Shown: positions 8,609 through 19,509, counted from the stretch's first letter. The stretch: 64,000 nt of DNA from Microvirga sp. ACRRW (GCF_022346925.1 NZ_JAKRNJ010000002.1:62001-126000); one strand, 5' to 3'. A program made the numbers and translations. The notes: generated by a model not told the origin, from the letters alone.

Positions 8609-9067
8609 TTAAGTGTTGCCGACGGATCGGCTCATGGTCTCCGCCCGCTTCGCGATCACATCGACATCCGCGCTCATGGGCAGCGTTATGGGATCGAGTT
8701 CGCCGAGAGGAAACCAGCGCGCCTCGAGCGCATCGTCGGCGGCGAGCGGAATGCCGGACAGCCAGCGGCAGCGCACGGCGATCAGAATATAATGGTGATG
8801 GATGCCGCCATCCTCGGAGGGCACGAGGATGTCGAGCGTCGTGATGACGTCCTGAGCCTCGCCCGTGACGCCTGTCTCCTCCAGAAGCTCGCGGGCCGCG
8901 GCGGCCATGACCGTCTCGCCGAATTCGATCTTGCCGCCTGGAAAACCCCAAAGCCCTGCATCCGGCGGGTTGGCTCTGCGCACGAGAAGTGCGCGGCCCT
9001 CTTGGATCACGACGGCGATCACAGCGGGAACAGGGGAGGGCGCATGAAAAAAGGCTTGGCCAGTCAT
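8609..9067 (-). CDS. Nudix hydrolase
   Basis: A soluble 152-aa protein with a complete Nudix box at about residues 45-67 (GGKIEFGETVMAAAARELLE, then ETGV), which binds Mg2+ for hydrolysis of nucleoside-diphosphate-X substrates. The run PPDAGLWGFPGGK before the box resembles ADP-ribose/8-oxo-dGTP type members. The exact substrate cannot be assigned. The start is uncertain: the ATG at 9067 sits in the loop of the phasin terminator, and a GTG further in is possible. It lies downstream of the phasin genes on the same strand. Confidence 0.85.
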   Translation of the reverse strand: MTGQAFFHAPSPVPAVIAVVIQEGRALLVRRANPPDAGLWGFPGGKIEFGETVMAAAARELLEETGVTGEAQDVITTLDILVPSEDGGIHHHYILIAVRCRWLSGIPLAADDALEARWFPLGELDPITLPMSADVDVIAKRAETMSRSVGNT

Positions 9068-9078
9068 GACCAAGCCTT
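9051..9078 (-). terminator. Terminator after the phasin genes, overlapping the Nudix start
   Basis: On the minus strand AAGGCTTGG and CCAAGCCTT form a 9-pair stem with a ten-base loop, followed by a run of T. It lies 33 bp after the phasin stop. The ATG assigned to the Nudix gene is inside the loop. Confidence 0.8.
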
Positions 9079-9110
9079 ATCGCATGAGGCTGACTTTCGA
9101 TAGCAGACGA

Positions 9111-9620
9111 TCAGCGCGCCTGCCGCAGGATCGCCGATTGCAGCGGCTCCGCGCTCTTCGTCATCCAGCGGGCCGTGGTTTCGGCCACATCCTTCCAATG
9201 GGCGGAAGCCGTCTCGAAAGCCTGACGCGCTGCACCCGTCTGGGCGTTGAAGCCGTCAGGCTGCCGGGAGTTGTCGATGGCCGTGCGCCAGAGATCGAGG
9301 GCGGCATGGCCCTGAACGCTCAAAGCCTGGATGATCTTGTCGTTCACCTCGAGAACGCCGTGAGCGGAAGCAACGACCGTCTCGCGCACGGCCTGACGGA
9401 TCGTCTCGCCCTGATCGCGGAGAGAGAAGGTAAAGGGCTCGCTCTCCTTGGTCTTTGTCTCGGTGGAGACGGAGGCCTTCTTTGCAGGCGCGGCTTCCGC
9501 CGGTGCGATCTCGCTCAGCGCGGCGACAGGCTCTGCCGCCAGTTCGATGAGATCCGCCTTCGGCGCATCGGCTGAGGCGCCCTTGGGAGTGCGGGCCCTG
9601 GTCTTCTTGGTTTCCGTCAT
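9111..9620 (-). CDS. Phasin-family protein (second gene)
   Basis: A 169-aa soluble amphipathic-helix protein. The N-terminal 60 residues are a low-complexity Lys/Ala/Pro/Glu region (TKKTRARTPKGASADAPKAD). The rest resembles Phasin_2 domains (LRDQGETIRQAVRETVVASA, ALDLWRTAIDNSRQ). Phasins coat polyhydroxyalkanoate granules and control their size. GAGGA precedes the start. It follows the other phasin gene by 37 bp and is probably co-transcribed. The basic N-terminal tail could contact DNA, as proposed for PhaM/PhaF-type proteins, but this is inference. Confidence 0.8.
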   Translation of the reverse strand: MTETKKTRARTPKGASADAPKADLIELAAEPVAALSEIAPAEAAPAKKASVSTETKTKESEPFTFSLRDQGETIRQAVRETVVASAHGVLEVNDKIIQALSVQGHAALDLWRTAIDNSRQPDGFNAQTGAARQAFETASAHWKDVAETTARWMTKSAEPLQSAILRQAR

Positions 9621-9657
9621 CGTGCTTCCTCGCGATGATGTCCTTGAGGGAAGGTGC

Positions 9658-10038
9658 TTACTTCTTCGAGCCCGGCTGCTTCATGGCGTTCTGGGCCATC
9701 GAGCCGAATTCCTTCATCTGCGTCTGCATCGCCTCGAACTGGCTGCGGACGAACTCGGCCTGGATCTGCATGGCTTCCTGGACGTCCTTGGCGCGAACCA
9801 TGCGCTGGGCGAGGTCGAAAGCCGCCGTCAGGTTCTGCTCGGCGTAAGTGAAGGTCTTGCGGGTGGCGTCCTTTGCGCTGGCCTGGACCGTGTTCGCGGA
9901 GCCCTCGAAGGTATCGACGGTCTTCTGGGCAGCGCCCATGAAGCCATCGATGGCCTTGCGGGCCTGCTCGACGCTCTTTTCGGCAAAGTCGCGCATTTCA
10001 GCCGGAATTTCGTAGTTCTGGTTCGGATTCGTCGCCAT
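9658..10038 (-). CDS. Phasin
   Basis: A 126-aa classical phasin of the Phasin_2 type, all helical: IPAEMRDFAEKSVEQARKAI, then DTFEGSANTVQASAKDATRK and a C-terminal Gln/Met-rich helix. It binds the surface of polyhydroxybutyrate granules. The start at 10038 is preferred over a longer frame because AGGAG lies just upstream. TGC-rich tandem repeats in the promoter suggest control by the PHB-sensing repressor PhaR. It is the first gene of a two-phasin unit. Confidence 0.92.
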   Translation of the reverse strand: MATNPNQNYEIPAEMRDFAEKSVEQARKAIDGFMGAAQKTVDTFEGSANTVQASAKDATRKTFTYAEQNLTAAFDLAQRMVRAKDVQEAMQIQAEFVRSQFEAMQTQMKEFGSMAQNAMKQPGSKK

Positions 10039-10060
10039 GGGTCGCTCTCCTGTAAGTTCT

Positions 10061-10095
10061 ATTGTGCAGTGCAATATCACATTGTGCGATGCAAA
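10061..10095 (-). promoter_or_regulatory. Tandem TGC-rich operator, probable PhaR site
   Basis: Two 15-bp copies, ATTGTGCAGTGCAAT (10061-10075) and ATTGTGCGATGCAAA (10081-10095), are spaced 20 bp start to start, placing them on one face of the helix, 22 bp upstream of the phasin start. PhaR repressors of alphaproteobacteria bind TGC-rich repeats at phasin promoters. Confidence 0.55.
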
Positions 10096-10236
10096 ATCAA
10101 CTGCCTTGAGACCTGCCCATTAAGGTTACCTGAAAGTAAACGGATTCAAGGGCTCAAGCTTGCTGCCTCCTTGCCAACATTGGTCTAAAACCCTTTGAAT
10201 AAGGTCACTCTGTGTAGGTGTGAGATCGAGGCCGCC

Positions 10237-12936
<2,700 letters not shown>

Positions 12937-13041
12937 CGTCTTCCTTCAGGGCGGAATTGGACACGGGATATTTGACCCTTTCGTTTTAAGCATTAGCTTT
13001 GGGGACTGTTTCCCAAGGCCTTCCGAGACGAAGGATCGTCA

Positions 13042-15765
13042 ATGTCCACCTATCGCCTCGATACGCTGTTTGCGCCCCGGTCCATCGCCGTCGTCGGGGC
13101 AAGCCCTCGGCCCGGCTCCCTTGGGCTCACATTCTTGAAGAACCTGATTCATGGCGGTTTCGCGGGAGCGATCTATCCCGTCAATCCGCATCACAGGCAG
13201 ATCGAGGATCTGCCGTGCTTTTCCTCCATCGCCAAGCTTCCCGAGACGCCCGATCTCGTCGTCGTCGCCGTGCCGCCGCGCAACGTGCTGGACGTGATCG
13301 AGGATGCGGGTAAGCGCGGTGTCGGCGCCGCCATCATCGCGACCGCCGGTCTCGGCCATGGCGCGGATTCCTTGTCCGAGAAAGTCAGGCTCGCCGCGAG
13401 GCGGCACAGCCTGCGCATCGTGGGGCCGAATTGCATTGGCGTTCTGTCCCCCCGCGCGCGCATGAATGCGAGTTTCGCGGCCCATGATGCGAAACCAGGC
13501 GATCTCGCGCTCATTTCCCAATCGGGCGCGGTTGCGGTGGGGCTCGTGGAATGGGCGGCGCAACGTCAGGTCGGTTTCTCCGCCATCGTGTCGCTCGGCG
13601 ACAAGATCGACGTGGATTTCAGCGACTGCCTCGACTTCTTCTCTGCTGACGCCGGCACGCGCGCGATCCTTCTCTATATCGAGTCCATCGACAACGCGAA
13701 GAAGTTCATGTCGGCGGCGCGCGCTGCCGCACGCATCAAGCCTGTTGTGGTGATCAAGGCCGGCCGCCACGCGCAAGGCGCACGGGCAGCCGCCACGCAT
13801 ACGGGCGCCCTGGCAGGATCCGATGCCGTCTACGATGCTGCGTTCCGCCGCGCGGGCCTGCTGCGCGTGCTCGATCTCGATCAGCTCTTCGCCGCCGCCG
13901 AGACGCTCGGACGGCAGAAGCCGTTCCCCGGCAATCGCCTTGCGCTTCTCACTAATGGCGGCGGCGTGGGCGTTCTCGCAACCGACCGGCTTATCGACAT
14001 GGGCGGAACCCTCGCCGGCCTCTCGCCGGAAACGCTCGAAAAGCTGAATGCCATTCTCCCCGATACATGGTCGCAGGGCAATCCGATCGACATCATCGGC
14101 GATGCTGATCCGGCGCGTTATGCAGGCGCACTTGAGGCCTTGCTCGACGATCCGCAGAATGATGCGGTTCTCATCCTGAACGTGCCGACGGCGGTCGCTG
14201 GCGCTGCCGATGTGGCGCGGGCCGTCGCGGACGTGGTCAAGCGCCATCGCGCCAAGGGCTATCAGCAGAAGCCGGTTTTTGCCGCATGGATCGGCGAGGA
14301 TCCGGATTCCGCGCGTGTGTTCGAGGCGGCGCGCATTCCGCATTATGCAACGGAAGCCGACGCGGTGCGCGGCTTCATTCAGCTCGTGCGCTATCGCGAG
14401 GCGCAGACGCAGTTGATGGAAACGCCGGATAACCTGCCGCACGATTTCTTACCCGAACCCGAGGTGGCCCGCGCCATCGTGGCGGAGGTACTGGCGCAAA
14501 ACCGCCGTTGGCTCGATCCGCTCGAAGTCGATGCGCTGCTCAGGGCCTATGACATTCCGACCGCGCCCGTTGTTCTGGCAAAGACGCCCGATGAAGCCGC
14601 AAAGGCAGCAGGGCCTTTCCTTGCCGAAGGCGGAAGAGTGGCAGTGAAAGTGCTCTCGCCCGACATCGTGCACAAATCCGACATCGGGGGCGTGCAGCTC
14701 GATCTTCCCACGGAAGAAGCAGTGCGTAAGGCGGCTGCCGATATTTTCGAGCGAGCTGCGCGTCTTCGTCCTGATGCCTCGCTCAAGGGCGTCACCGTTC
14801 AGCCCATGGTGCGCCGGGCGAAGGGACGCGAGCTGATCGCCGGTCTTGCCGATGATCCGTCCTTCGGACCTGTCGTGGTGTTTGGGCGCGGCGGCACGGC
14901 GGTGGAGGTCATCAACGACAGGGCACTCGCCTTGCCTCCGCTCGACCTGAAACTTGCGGACGATCTCATTGCCCGCACCCGCGTGTCGCGCCGTCTCAAG
15001 GCCTATCGCGATGTGCCTGCAGCCGACGAGCGTGCGATTGCGCTCACCCTCGTGAAACTCGCGCAGCTCGCCGCCGATGTGCCGGAGGTGCGCGAGCTCG
15101 ACATCAATCCCTTGCTCGCGGACGACACGGGCGTCATCGCGGTGGATGCGCGCGTGCTCGTCGCACCCGAGACCCGGAAGGGCAGCGGGCATCCGCGCTT
15201 TGCGGTGAGGCCTTATCCGACCGAATGGGAGCGCATCGTCACCCTGCGCAATGGGCGCTCGGCTTTCATCCGGCCCGTGAGGCCGGAGGACGAGGAAGCG
15301 TTCAAGCGCTTCTTCGAAAAGATCACGCCGGAAGATCTGCGCCTTCGCTTCTTCGCGCCCGTCCGCGATTTCAGCCACACCTTCCTCGCGCGTCTCACGC
15401 AACTCGATTATGCCCGCGCCATCGCCTTCGTGGCGTTCGACTGGGAGACCGGCGAGATGATGGGCGCAGTTCGCGTGCATGCGGATGCGAACCACGAGAC
15501 GGGCGAATACGGCATTCTCCTGCGCTCCGACCTGAAAGGCCTCGGCCTCGGCTGGACGCTCATGCGTCTCATGATCGAATGGGCGAAGGTGGAAGGTTTG
15601 CGTGAGGTGGAAGGGCAGGTGCTGCGCGAGAACACCACGATGCTCGACATGTGCCGCAATCTCGGCTTCTCCGTGCGCATCGACCCGGATGATCCGGAAT
15701 TGCGCCTCGTGACCCTGCCCATCGCTTCCATCGAAGAGCCCGAAAAACTGGTGGAGCCGATTTAA
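13042..15765 (+). CDS. Pat-like protein: ADP-forming acyl-CoA synthetase fused to GNAT acetyltransferase
   Basis: A 907-aa fusion: CoA-binding domain (about 1-130), succinyl-CoA-ligase-like domain (150-460), ATP-grasp domain (480-710) and C-terminal GNAT domain (735-905). The GNAT acetyl-CoA loop is LKGLGLGWTLM. Enterobacterial Pat/PatZ proteins of this layout acetylate lysines, e.g. on acetyl-CoA synthetase, and have lost the phospho-histidine of the ligase part. Here that position is retained (His253 in THTGALAGSD), so an active ligase is possible. GAAGGA precedes the ATG. It is followed by a terminator and converges on bfr. Confidence 0.9.
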   Translation: MSTYRLDTLFAPRSIAVVGASPRPGSLGLTFLKNLIHGGFAGAIYPVNPHHRQIEDLPCFSSIAKLPETPDLVVVAVPPRNVLDVIEDAGKRGVGAAIIATAGLGHGADSLSEKVRLAARRHSLRIVGPNCIGVLSPRARMNASFAAHDAKPGDLALISQSGAVAVGLVEWAAQRQVGFSAIVSLGDKIDVDFSDCLDFFSADAGTRAILLYIESIDNAKKFMSAARAAARIKPVVVIKAGRHAQGARAAATHTGALAGSDAVYDAAFRRAGLLRVLDLDQLFAAAETLGRQKPFPGNRLALLTNGGGVGVLATDRLIDMGGTLAGLSPETLEKLNAILPDTWSQGNPIDIIGDADPARYAGALEALLDDPQNDAVLILNVPTAVAGAADVARAVADVVKRHRAKGYQQKPVFAAWIGEDPDSARVFEAARIPHYATEADAVRGFIQLVRYREAQTQLMETPDNLPHDFLPEPEVARAIVAEVLAQNRRWLDPLEVDALLRAYDIPTAPVVLAKTPDEAAKAAGPFLAEGGRVAVKVLSPDIVHKSDIGGVQLDLPTEEAVRKAAADIFERAARLRPDASLKGVTVQPMVRRAKGRELIAGLADDPSFGPVVVFGRGGTAVEVINDRALALPPLDLKLADDLIARTRVSRRLKAYRDVPAADERAIALTLVKLAQLAADVPEVRELDINPLLADDTGVIAVDARVLVAPETRKGSGHPRFAVRPYPTEWERIVTLRNGRSAFIRPVRPEDEEAFKRFFEKITPEDLRLRFFAPVRDFSHTFLARLTQLDYARAIAFVAFDWETGEMMGAVRVHADANHETGEYGILLRSDLKGLGLGWTLMRLMIEWAKVEGLREVEGQVLRENTTMLDMCRNLGFSVRIDPDDPELRLVTLPIASIEEPEKLVEPI

Positions 15766-15772
15766 ATGCAAA

Positions 15773-15797
15773 ACGGCCCGCTCTCAGAGCGGGCCGT
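15773..15797. terminator. Bidirectional terminator between the Pat-like gene and bfr
   Basis: ACGGCCCGCT (15773-15782) and AGCGGGCCGT (15788-15797) form a 10-pair stem with a five-base loop between two convergent genes. Confidence 0.85.
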
Positions 15798-15822
15798 CAT
15801 ATTCTGGCGAAAAGGCGGAGCC

Positions 15823-16308
15823 TTAGTGATCGTGGTCGAGGCCGCCGATATGCTTCTGAGCGTAAAGCTCGACACCGACCTGCTGGACAAGATTGAGCTG
15901 CGTTTCCAGGAAGTCGATATGGCCTTCCTCGTCAGCCATCAGCTCTTCGAAGAGGTTCTTCGACACCCGGTCGCCGATGCTGTCGCAATAGGCGGCGGCC
16001 TCACCATAGAGGTTGCGGGCGTCATACTCGGCGGCGAGGTCCGACTCGAGAATTTCCTGGATGTTCTGGCCGATGCGCAGGGGATCGAGAACCTGCAGGT
16101 TGGCGAAGCCTTCGAGGAAGATGATGCGCTCGATGAAGCGATCCGCGTGATGCATCTCTTCAATGGATTCCTTGCGCCAGGCCTTGGCAAGTTCCTTGTA
16201 GCCCCAGTCGTCGAGGAGACGGTAGTGCAGCCAGTATTGGTTGACCGCCGTCAGCTCGCTGCGCAGGCCGCGATTGAGATACTCAATAACCTTCGGATCG
16301 CCCTTCAT
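15823..16308 (-). CDS. bfr: Bacterioferritin
   Basis: A 161-aa iron-storage subunit that assembles into 24-mers in the cytoplasm. Ferroxidase ligands are visible: Glu18, Glu51 and His54 in IEEMHHADR, Glu94 in AEYDARN, and Glu127/His130 in ADEEGHIDF. The haem-ligating Met52 is present. GAGGG lies just before the start. The bfd ferredoxin gene follows upstream on the same strand, matching the known Bfr-Bfd partnership for iron release. A candidate Irr iron-control element and a long inverted repeat lie in its 5' region. Confidence 0.97.
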   Translation of the reverse strand: MKGDPKVIEYLNRGLRSELTAVNQYWLHYRLLDDWGYKELAKAWRKESIEEMHHADRFIERIIFLEGFANLQVLDPLRIGQNIQEILESDLAAEYDARNLYGEAAAYCDSIGDRVSKNLFEELMADEEGHIDFLETQLNLVQQVGVELYAQKHIGGLDHDH

Positions 16309-16321
16309 CCTACCCTCGTCT

Positions 16322-16358
16322 TAAACAGCACCCGGGAGCGCCGGGTAGGCCCTGTTTA
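16322..16358 (-). repeat. Two-part inverted repeat upstream of bfr
   Basis: TAAACAG (16322-16328) pairs with CTGTTTA (16352-16358), and inside it ACCCGG (16330-16335) pairs with CCGGGT (16341-16346). The outer right arm overlaps the Irr-like box. It could be an operator or, if transcribed, a leader hairpin. Confidence 0.5.
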
Positions 16359-16371
16359 GAATACTTATGAA
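16354..16371 (-). promoter_or_regulatory. Irr-type iron control element (ICE-like) at bfr
   Basis: On the plus strand TTTAGAA-TAC-TTATGAA (16355-16371) matches all seven bases of the left half and five of seven of the right half of the ICE palindrome TTTAGAA-N3-TTCTAAA. The same left half occurs upstream of bfd. Confidence 0.45.
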
Positions 16372-16392
16372 GTAGGAGGGAAGCCCTAATAT

Positions 16393-16650
16393 TCAAAGGG
16401 TCGGTTCAGCGGCTGCTTTTTCCAAGGAGGCTGGGCAGCACCCGCGCTGACAAGCGGCAAGAGGCTCGACACCCGCATCGAGCAGGGCTTGGTCCATGAT
16501 GGCCCGGATGGTGCGTGCGCAACGCCCGCAATTGGGGCTGCAGCCGAGGCAGCGATAAACCTGCGCGGGCGTGCGCGGGCATTCCGGCCCCGGCTTGAGG
16601 CAGGCCTTCACATCGCCATCGGATAGGATGTTGCAGGAACAGACGATCAT
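16393..16650 (-). CDS. bfd: Bacterioferritin-associated ferredoxin (BFD-like [2Fe-2S])
   Basis: An 85-aa protein with the BFD fold. The cluster ligands CxC (VCSCN at the N-terminus) and CxxxxC (CLGCSPNCGRC region) are present. It docks on bacterioferritin and passes electrons to reduce stored Fe3+. The ATG at 16650 is the conserved start (MIVCSCN); the longer reading frame upstream is rejected because it spans the promoter. No ribosome-binding site is evident. A C-terminal extension with further cysteines (CQRGCC) is seen. The adjacent bfr gene supports the call. Confidence 0.9.
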   Translation of the reverse strand: MIVCSCNILSDGDVKACLKPGPECPRTPAQVYRCLGCSPNCGRCARTIRAIMDQALLDAGVEPLAACQRGCCPASLEKAAAEPTL

Positions 16651-16661
16651 AAGGAGTGCTA

Positions 16662-16678
16662 GTTTAGAATTATTAAAA
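16662..16678 (-). promoter_or_regulatory. Irr-type iron control element (ICE-like) at bfd
   Basis: TTTAGAA-TTA-TTAAAAA (plus strand, about 16663-16679) carries a perfect left half and five of seven bases of the right half of the ICE palindrome, 12 bp upstream of the bfd ATG. Confidence 0.45.
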
Positions 16679-16767
16679 ACTATGTTTGATTTCAAACACT
16701 TAGCGGAATTTAAAGGCCTGCGCCAGTGCTTCCTGACGCGCCGAGTTGTCACGCCTGCGAGAATCCG

Positions 16768-17337
16768 TCAGGCGAGGCGTCTGAACAATTCAGGATAGTC
16801 CCGTACGAACCCGTCCTCATCGACGGGCAAGTCCGCTGTGAAGCCGCTCTCCAGGCTCTCAAAACGATAGAGCGAACCGGGTTCGATAGCAGTGTAACGT
16901 TGATCACGAGCGGATACGCTCAAGTCCGGCATGGCGATGTAGCAAAGGCGAATATCGGTAGATTGCCCAGCCTGCCATTCCAGCCGCCGGATCGGCAGGG
17001 TGTTGGTGAGAGGCGTTGCCTGAATATCGACATCGATGCAGCCCTGAAGCTCGGGCCGAGGCTTGCCGTTCTCAATCCAGGCGCCTTGTCCGTTGCTCTC
17101 GAGATCGAGCACATGGCCCGCCGTGGTTTGAAGATGCACCGATCTGGTGCGCCAGGATGAATCCACGCGTAGCCGGTAATGCAGCCCGAACTTCGCCTCT
17201 TCCTCTTTGCCGATGACGACGCCGGAGATCGCGAGCCCGCCATCCGCCGGCCGTATATCGACCTGCTCAAGGCCAGCCTCACAACCATCCCAGGCCGACC
17301 AGCGGATGGTGCGGAAGATCAGGGGGCGAGACGACAT
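16768..17337 (-). CDS. Putative glycolipid-binding protein (PF06475, DUF1089)
   Basis: A 189-aa soluble protein resembling the PF06475 family: an N-terminal TIRWSAWDGCEAGLEQVDI, a central YRLRVDSSWRTRSVHL strand pair, and a C-terminal QRYTAIEPGSLYRFESL. The family is annotated as glycolipid-binding from weak evidence and its function is unclear. GGAGG lies six bases before the ATG, which is preferred over an upstream TTG. It lies between bfd and lutC on the same strand, without evident functional linkage. Confidence 0.75.
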   Translation of the reverse strand: MSSRPLIFRTIRWSAWDGCEAGLEQVDIRPADGGLAISGVVIGKEEEAKFGLHYRLRVDSSWRTRSVHLQTTAGHVLDLESNGQGAWIENGKPRPELQGCIDVDIQATPLTNTLPIRRLEWQAGQSTDIRLCYIAMPDLSVSARDQRYTAIEPGSLYRFESLESGFTADLPVDEDGFVRDYPELFRRLA

Positions 17338-17396
17338 GGGGGCCTCCAAGCTGCACAGTCAAAGGATATGCCACTGTGCAGGTTTTTCGAGTCCGC

Positions 17397-18071
17397 CTAT
17401 TGCTCTCGCACCACCACCACATGCAGCCTGCGCGGGCCGTGCGCGCCCAACAGAAGGGTCTGCTCGATGTCGCCGGAGCGGGACGGGCCGGTGATCCAGT
17501 TCACCGTGCGCGGCATGCTGCCCTTGCCGAAGGCGAAACGCACTCGGTTCCACACGGATTCGTAATCGCTTGCGATGTCCTTGGCCGAGACCACGATGAT
17601 GTGGTTATCGGGCAGGAAGTTGAGCGTGGAAGGGTTTTCCGGCCCCGAAATCATGGCGAGCGTGCCGGTCTCGGCCACGCCACCGAAGGCATGGCTGACC
17701 GCGTTGAGATCGCCGCCCTCGCTCGGGCCATGCGAGATCTCCAGCGTCGTCTCGCCCCAGGGCATCGCCTTGAGGCGAAGATCGTCACCCATGCGCAATG
17801 TCGCCGGCAGGTTGTGATCGCGCAGGAACAGTGCGATGGATTGCGGCACATCGGCTGCGGAAGAGACCTCCGTCACCGTCGCAAGTGACGCCTCGGCCAT
17901 TGTCTTGAACAGGGCGATACGCTCCTCGCCGGAAACCTGTCCACGGGTCGGGATGACGCCGCGAGGAGCGCGCTCCAACCGGTCTTGCACGATCTGCTTG
18001 CGGATGGTTTCGTTGCCTTTCACGCCGAGGGATCGGCGGATATTGGCGAAAATCTCGTCGCGCGCGCTCAT
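17397..18071 (-). CDS. lutC: Lactate utilization protein C (LUD domain)
   Basis: A 224-aa LUD-domain (DUF162) protein, third subunit of the LutABC L-lactate oxidase complex. MSARDEIFANIRRSLGV is the typical N-terminus and NFLPDNHIIVVSAKDI and the C-terminal WITGPSRSGDIEQTLLLGAHGPR are family-diagnostic. Its start overlaps the lutB stop by four bases (ATGA), indicating translational coupling. It lacks iron-sulfur cysteines, as expected for LutC. Confidence 0.93.
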   Translation of the reverse strand: MSARDEIFANIRRSLGVKGNETIRKQIVQDRLERAPRGVIPTRGQVSGEERIALFKTMAEASLATVTEVSSAADVPQSIALFLRDHNLPATLRMGDDLRLKAMPWGETTLEISHGPSEGGDLNAVSHAFGGVAETGTLAMISGPENPSTLNFLPDNHIIVVSAKDIASDYESVWNRVRFAFGKGSMPRTVNWITGPSRSGDIEQTLLLGAHGPRRLHVVVVREQ

Positions 18072-19501
18072 GCGGTTTTTCCTTTACGCTCGCGCTGCCA
18101 GCGCGCCTGGAATGTCTCGCCCTGCGGTGCGGGGAAGTCGCGATATTTCGTCCAGCCTTTCGAGAAGGGCAGCCATGTGAAGCGACCGCGTTGACGTCCG
18201 GCAAAAGCCAAGCCTGCCATCGCAGCGCGCGTGGCAAGGCGGTAGAGAGCAGGGCGCTTGGCGAAGAAGCCCCAGAAGCTCAAGCCCGAACGCACGGAGG
18301 CGGGCGTGAGATGCCGCTCGAATTCCCTCTCGCGCCAATGGCGCATGAGTTTCGGCAGGGGAATGCGTACGGGACACACGCTCTCGCAGCGCCCGCAGAA
18401 GGTGGAAGCGTTGGGAAGATGCCCTGCCTGGTCGACACCGATCAGCGAGGGCGTGAGCACCGCGCCCATGGGACCGGGATAGACCCAGCCGTAAGCGTGT
18501 CCGCCGACCGCATGATAGACCGGGCAATGGTTCATGCAGGCGCCGCAGCGGATGCAGCGCAGCATCTCCTCGAAGCTCGTGCCGAGCATGGAGGAGCGCC
18601 CGTTGTCGATGAGCACCACGTGATAATTCTCAGGCCCATCCGCATCGCCGGAACGGCGCGGGCCGGTGGAGAACGTGGTGTAGACCGACATCTCCTGGCC
18701 GGTGGCCGAGCGCGCGAGCACGCGCAGCAACTGGCTCGCGTCCTCCAGCGTCGGCACCAGCTTCTCGAGGGAAGCGAGCACGATATGCGTCTTCGGCAGG
18801 ATCTGCGTGAGATCGCCATTGCCTTCGTTGGTGACGATGATCGATGTGCCGGTCTCCGCCACCAGAAAGTTCGCGCCGGTGATACCCACATCCGCGGCAA
18901 GGAAGCGCTCACGCAGCACGGCGCGCGCCTCCGTCAGAAGCTGCACAGGCTCCGACAGGTCGCGCTTCGCATCGAGATGCGTGTGCACGCGGCGGAAATC
19001 CTGCTCGACCTGCGTGGCGTTGAGATGCACGGCAGGCGCGATGATGTGGCTCGGCAGCTCGTTGCGCAGCTGGATGATGTATTCGCCGAGATCCGTCTCG
19101 ATGGGGCGGATGCCGTTGGCTTCGAGGTAGTGATTGATCCCGATTTCCTCGGAGATCATCGACTTGCCCTTGGTCACCGTCTTGGCATCCGCCTCACGGC
19201 AGATCTCTAAGATGATCTCGCGCGCTTCCTCCGCATTGCGGGCGAAATGCACGTGCCCGCCGGACGCCTTCACCTTGCTCTCGTAAGCCTCGAGATAGAG
19301 GTCGAGATGTTCGAGCGTGTGGTTCTTGATGTCGCGGGCGGAGTCTCGCAACGCCTCGAACTCGGGCAGCTTGTCGGCGGCGGCTTTACGCTTGTCGATG
19401 AAGCCCTGCTTCACATTGTTCAGCGCCTTTTGCAGCTGAGCGTCGTGGAGGGCGCGGGCGGCGTTCTGCTTGAACTGGGGGGATGTGGAGTGAACGTTCA
19501 T
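18068..19501 (-). CDS. lutB: Lactate utilization iron-sulfur protein LutB
   Basis: A 477-aa protein with an N-terminal LUD domain and two [4Fe-4S] motifs toward the C-terminus, CIRCGACMNHCPVY and CGRCESVCPVRIP. It carries electrons from lactate oxidation in the LutABC complex at the cytoplasmic face of the membrane. The segment TGANFLVAETGTSIIVTNEG is conserved in LutB/LldF. The final hundred residues are basic and hydrophobic. lutA ends 8 bp upstream and lutC overlaps downstream, so this is the middle gene of an operon. Confidence 0.95.
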   Translation of the reverse strand: MNVHSTSPQFKQNAARALHDAQLQKALNNVKQGFIDKRKAAADKLPEFEALRDSARDIKNHTLEHLDLYLEAYESKVKASGGHVHFARNAEEAREIILEICREADAKTVTKGKSMISEEIGINHYLEANGIRPIETDLGEYIIQLRNELPSHIIAPAVHLNATQVEQDFRRVHTHLDAKRDLSEPVQLLTEARAVLRERFLAADVGITGANFLVAETGTSIIVTNEGNGDLTQILPKTHIVLASLEKLVPTLEDASQLLRVLARSATGQEMSVYTTFSTGPRRSGDADGPENYHVVLIDNGRSSMLGTSFEEMLRCIRCGACMNHCPVYHAVGGHAYGWVYPGPMGAVLTPSLIGVDQAGHLPNASTFCGRCESVCPVRIPLPKLMRHWREREFERHLTPASVRSGLSFWGFFAKRPALYRLATRAAMAGLAFAGRQRGRFTWLPFSKGWTKYRDFPAPQGETFQARWQRERKGKTA

Positions 19502-19509
19502 GGCTGATT

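Noticed and set aside
13039..15771. Two long minus-strand frames opposite the Pat-like gene
   Set aside because: Shadows of the real gene: rich in Arg/His with no domain, and no ribosome-binding site.
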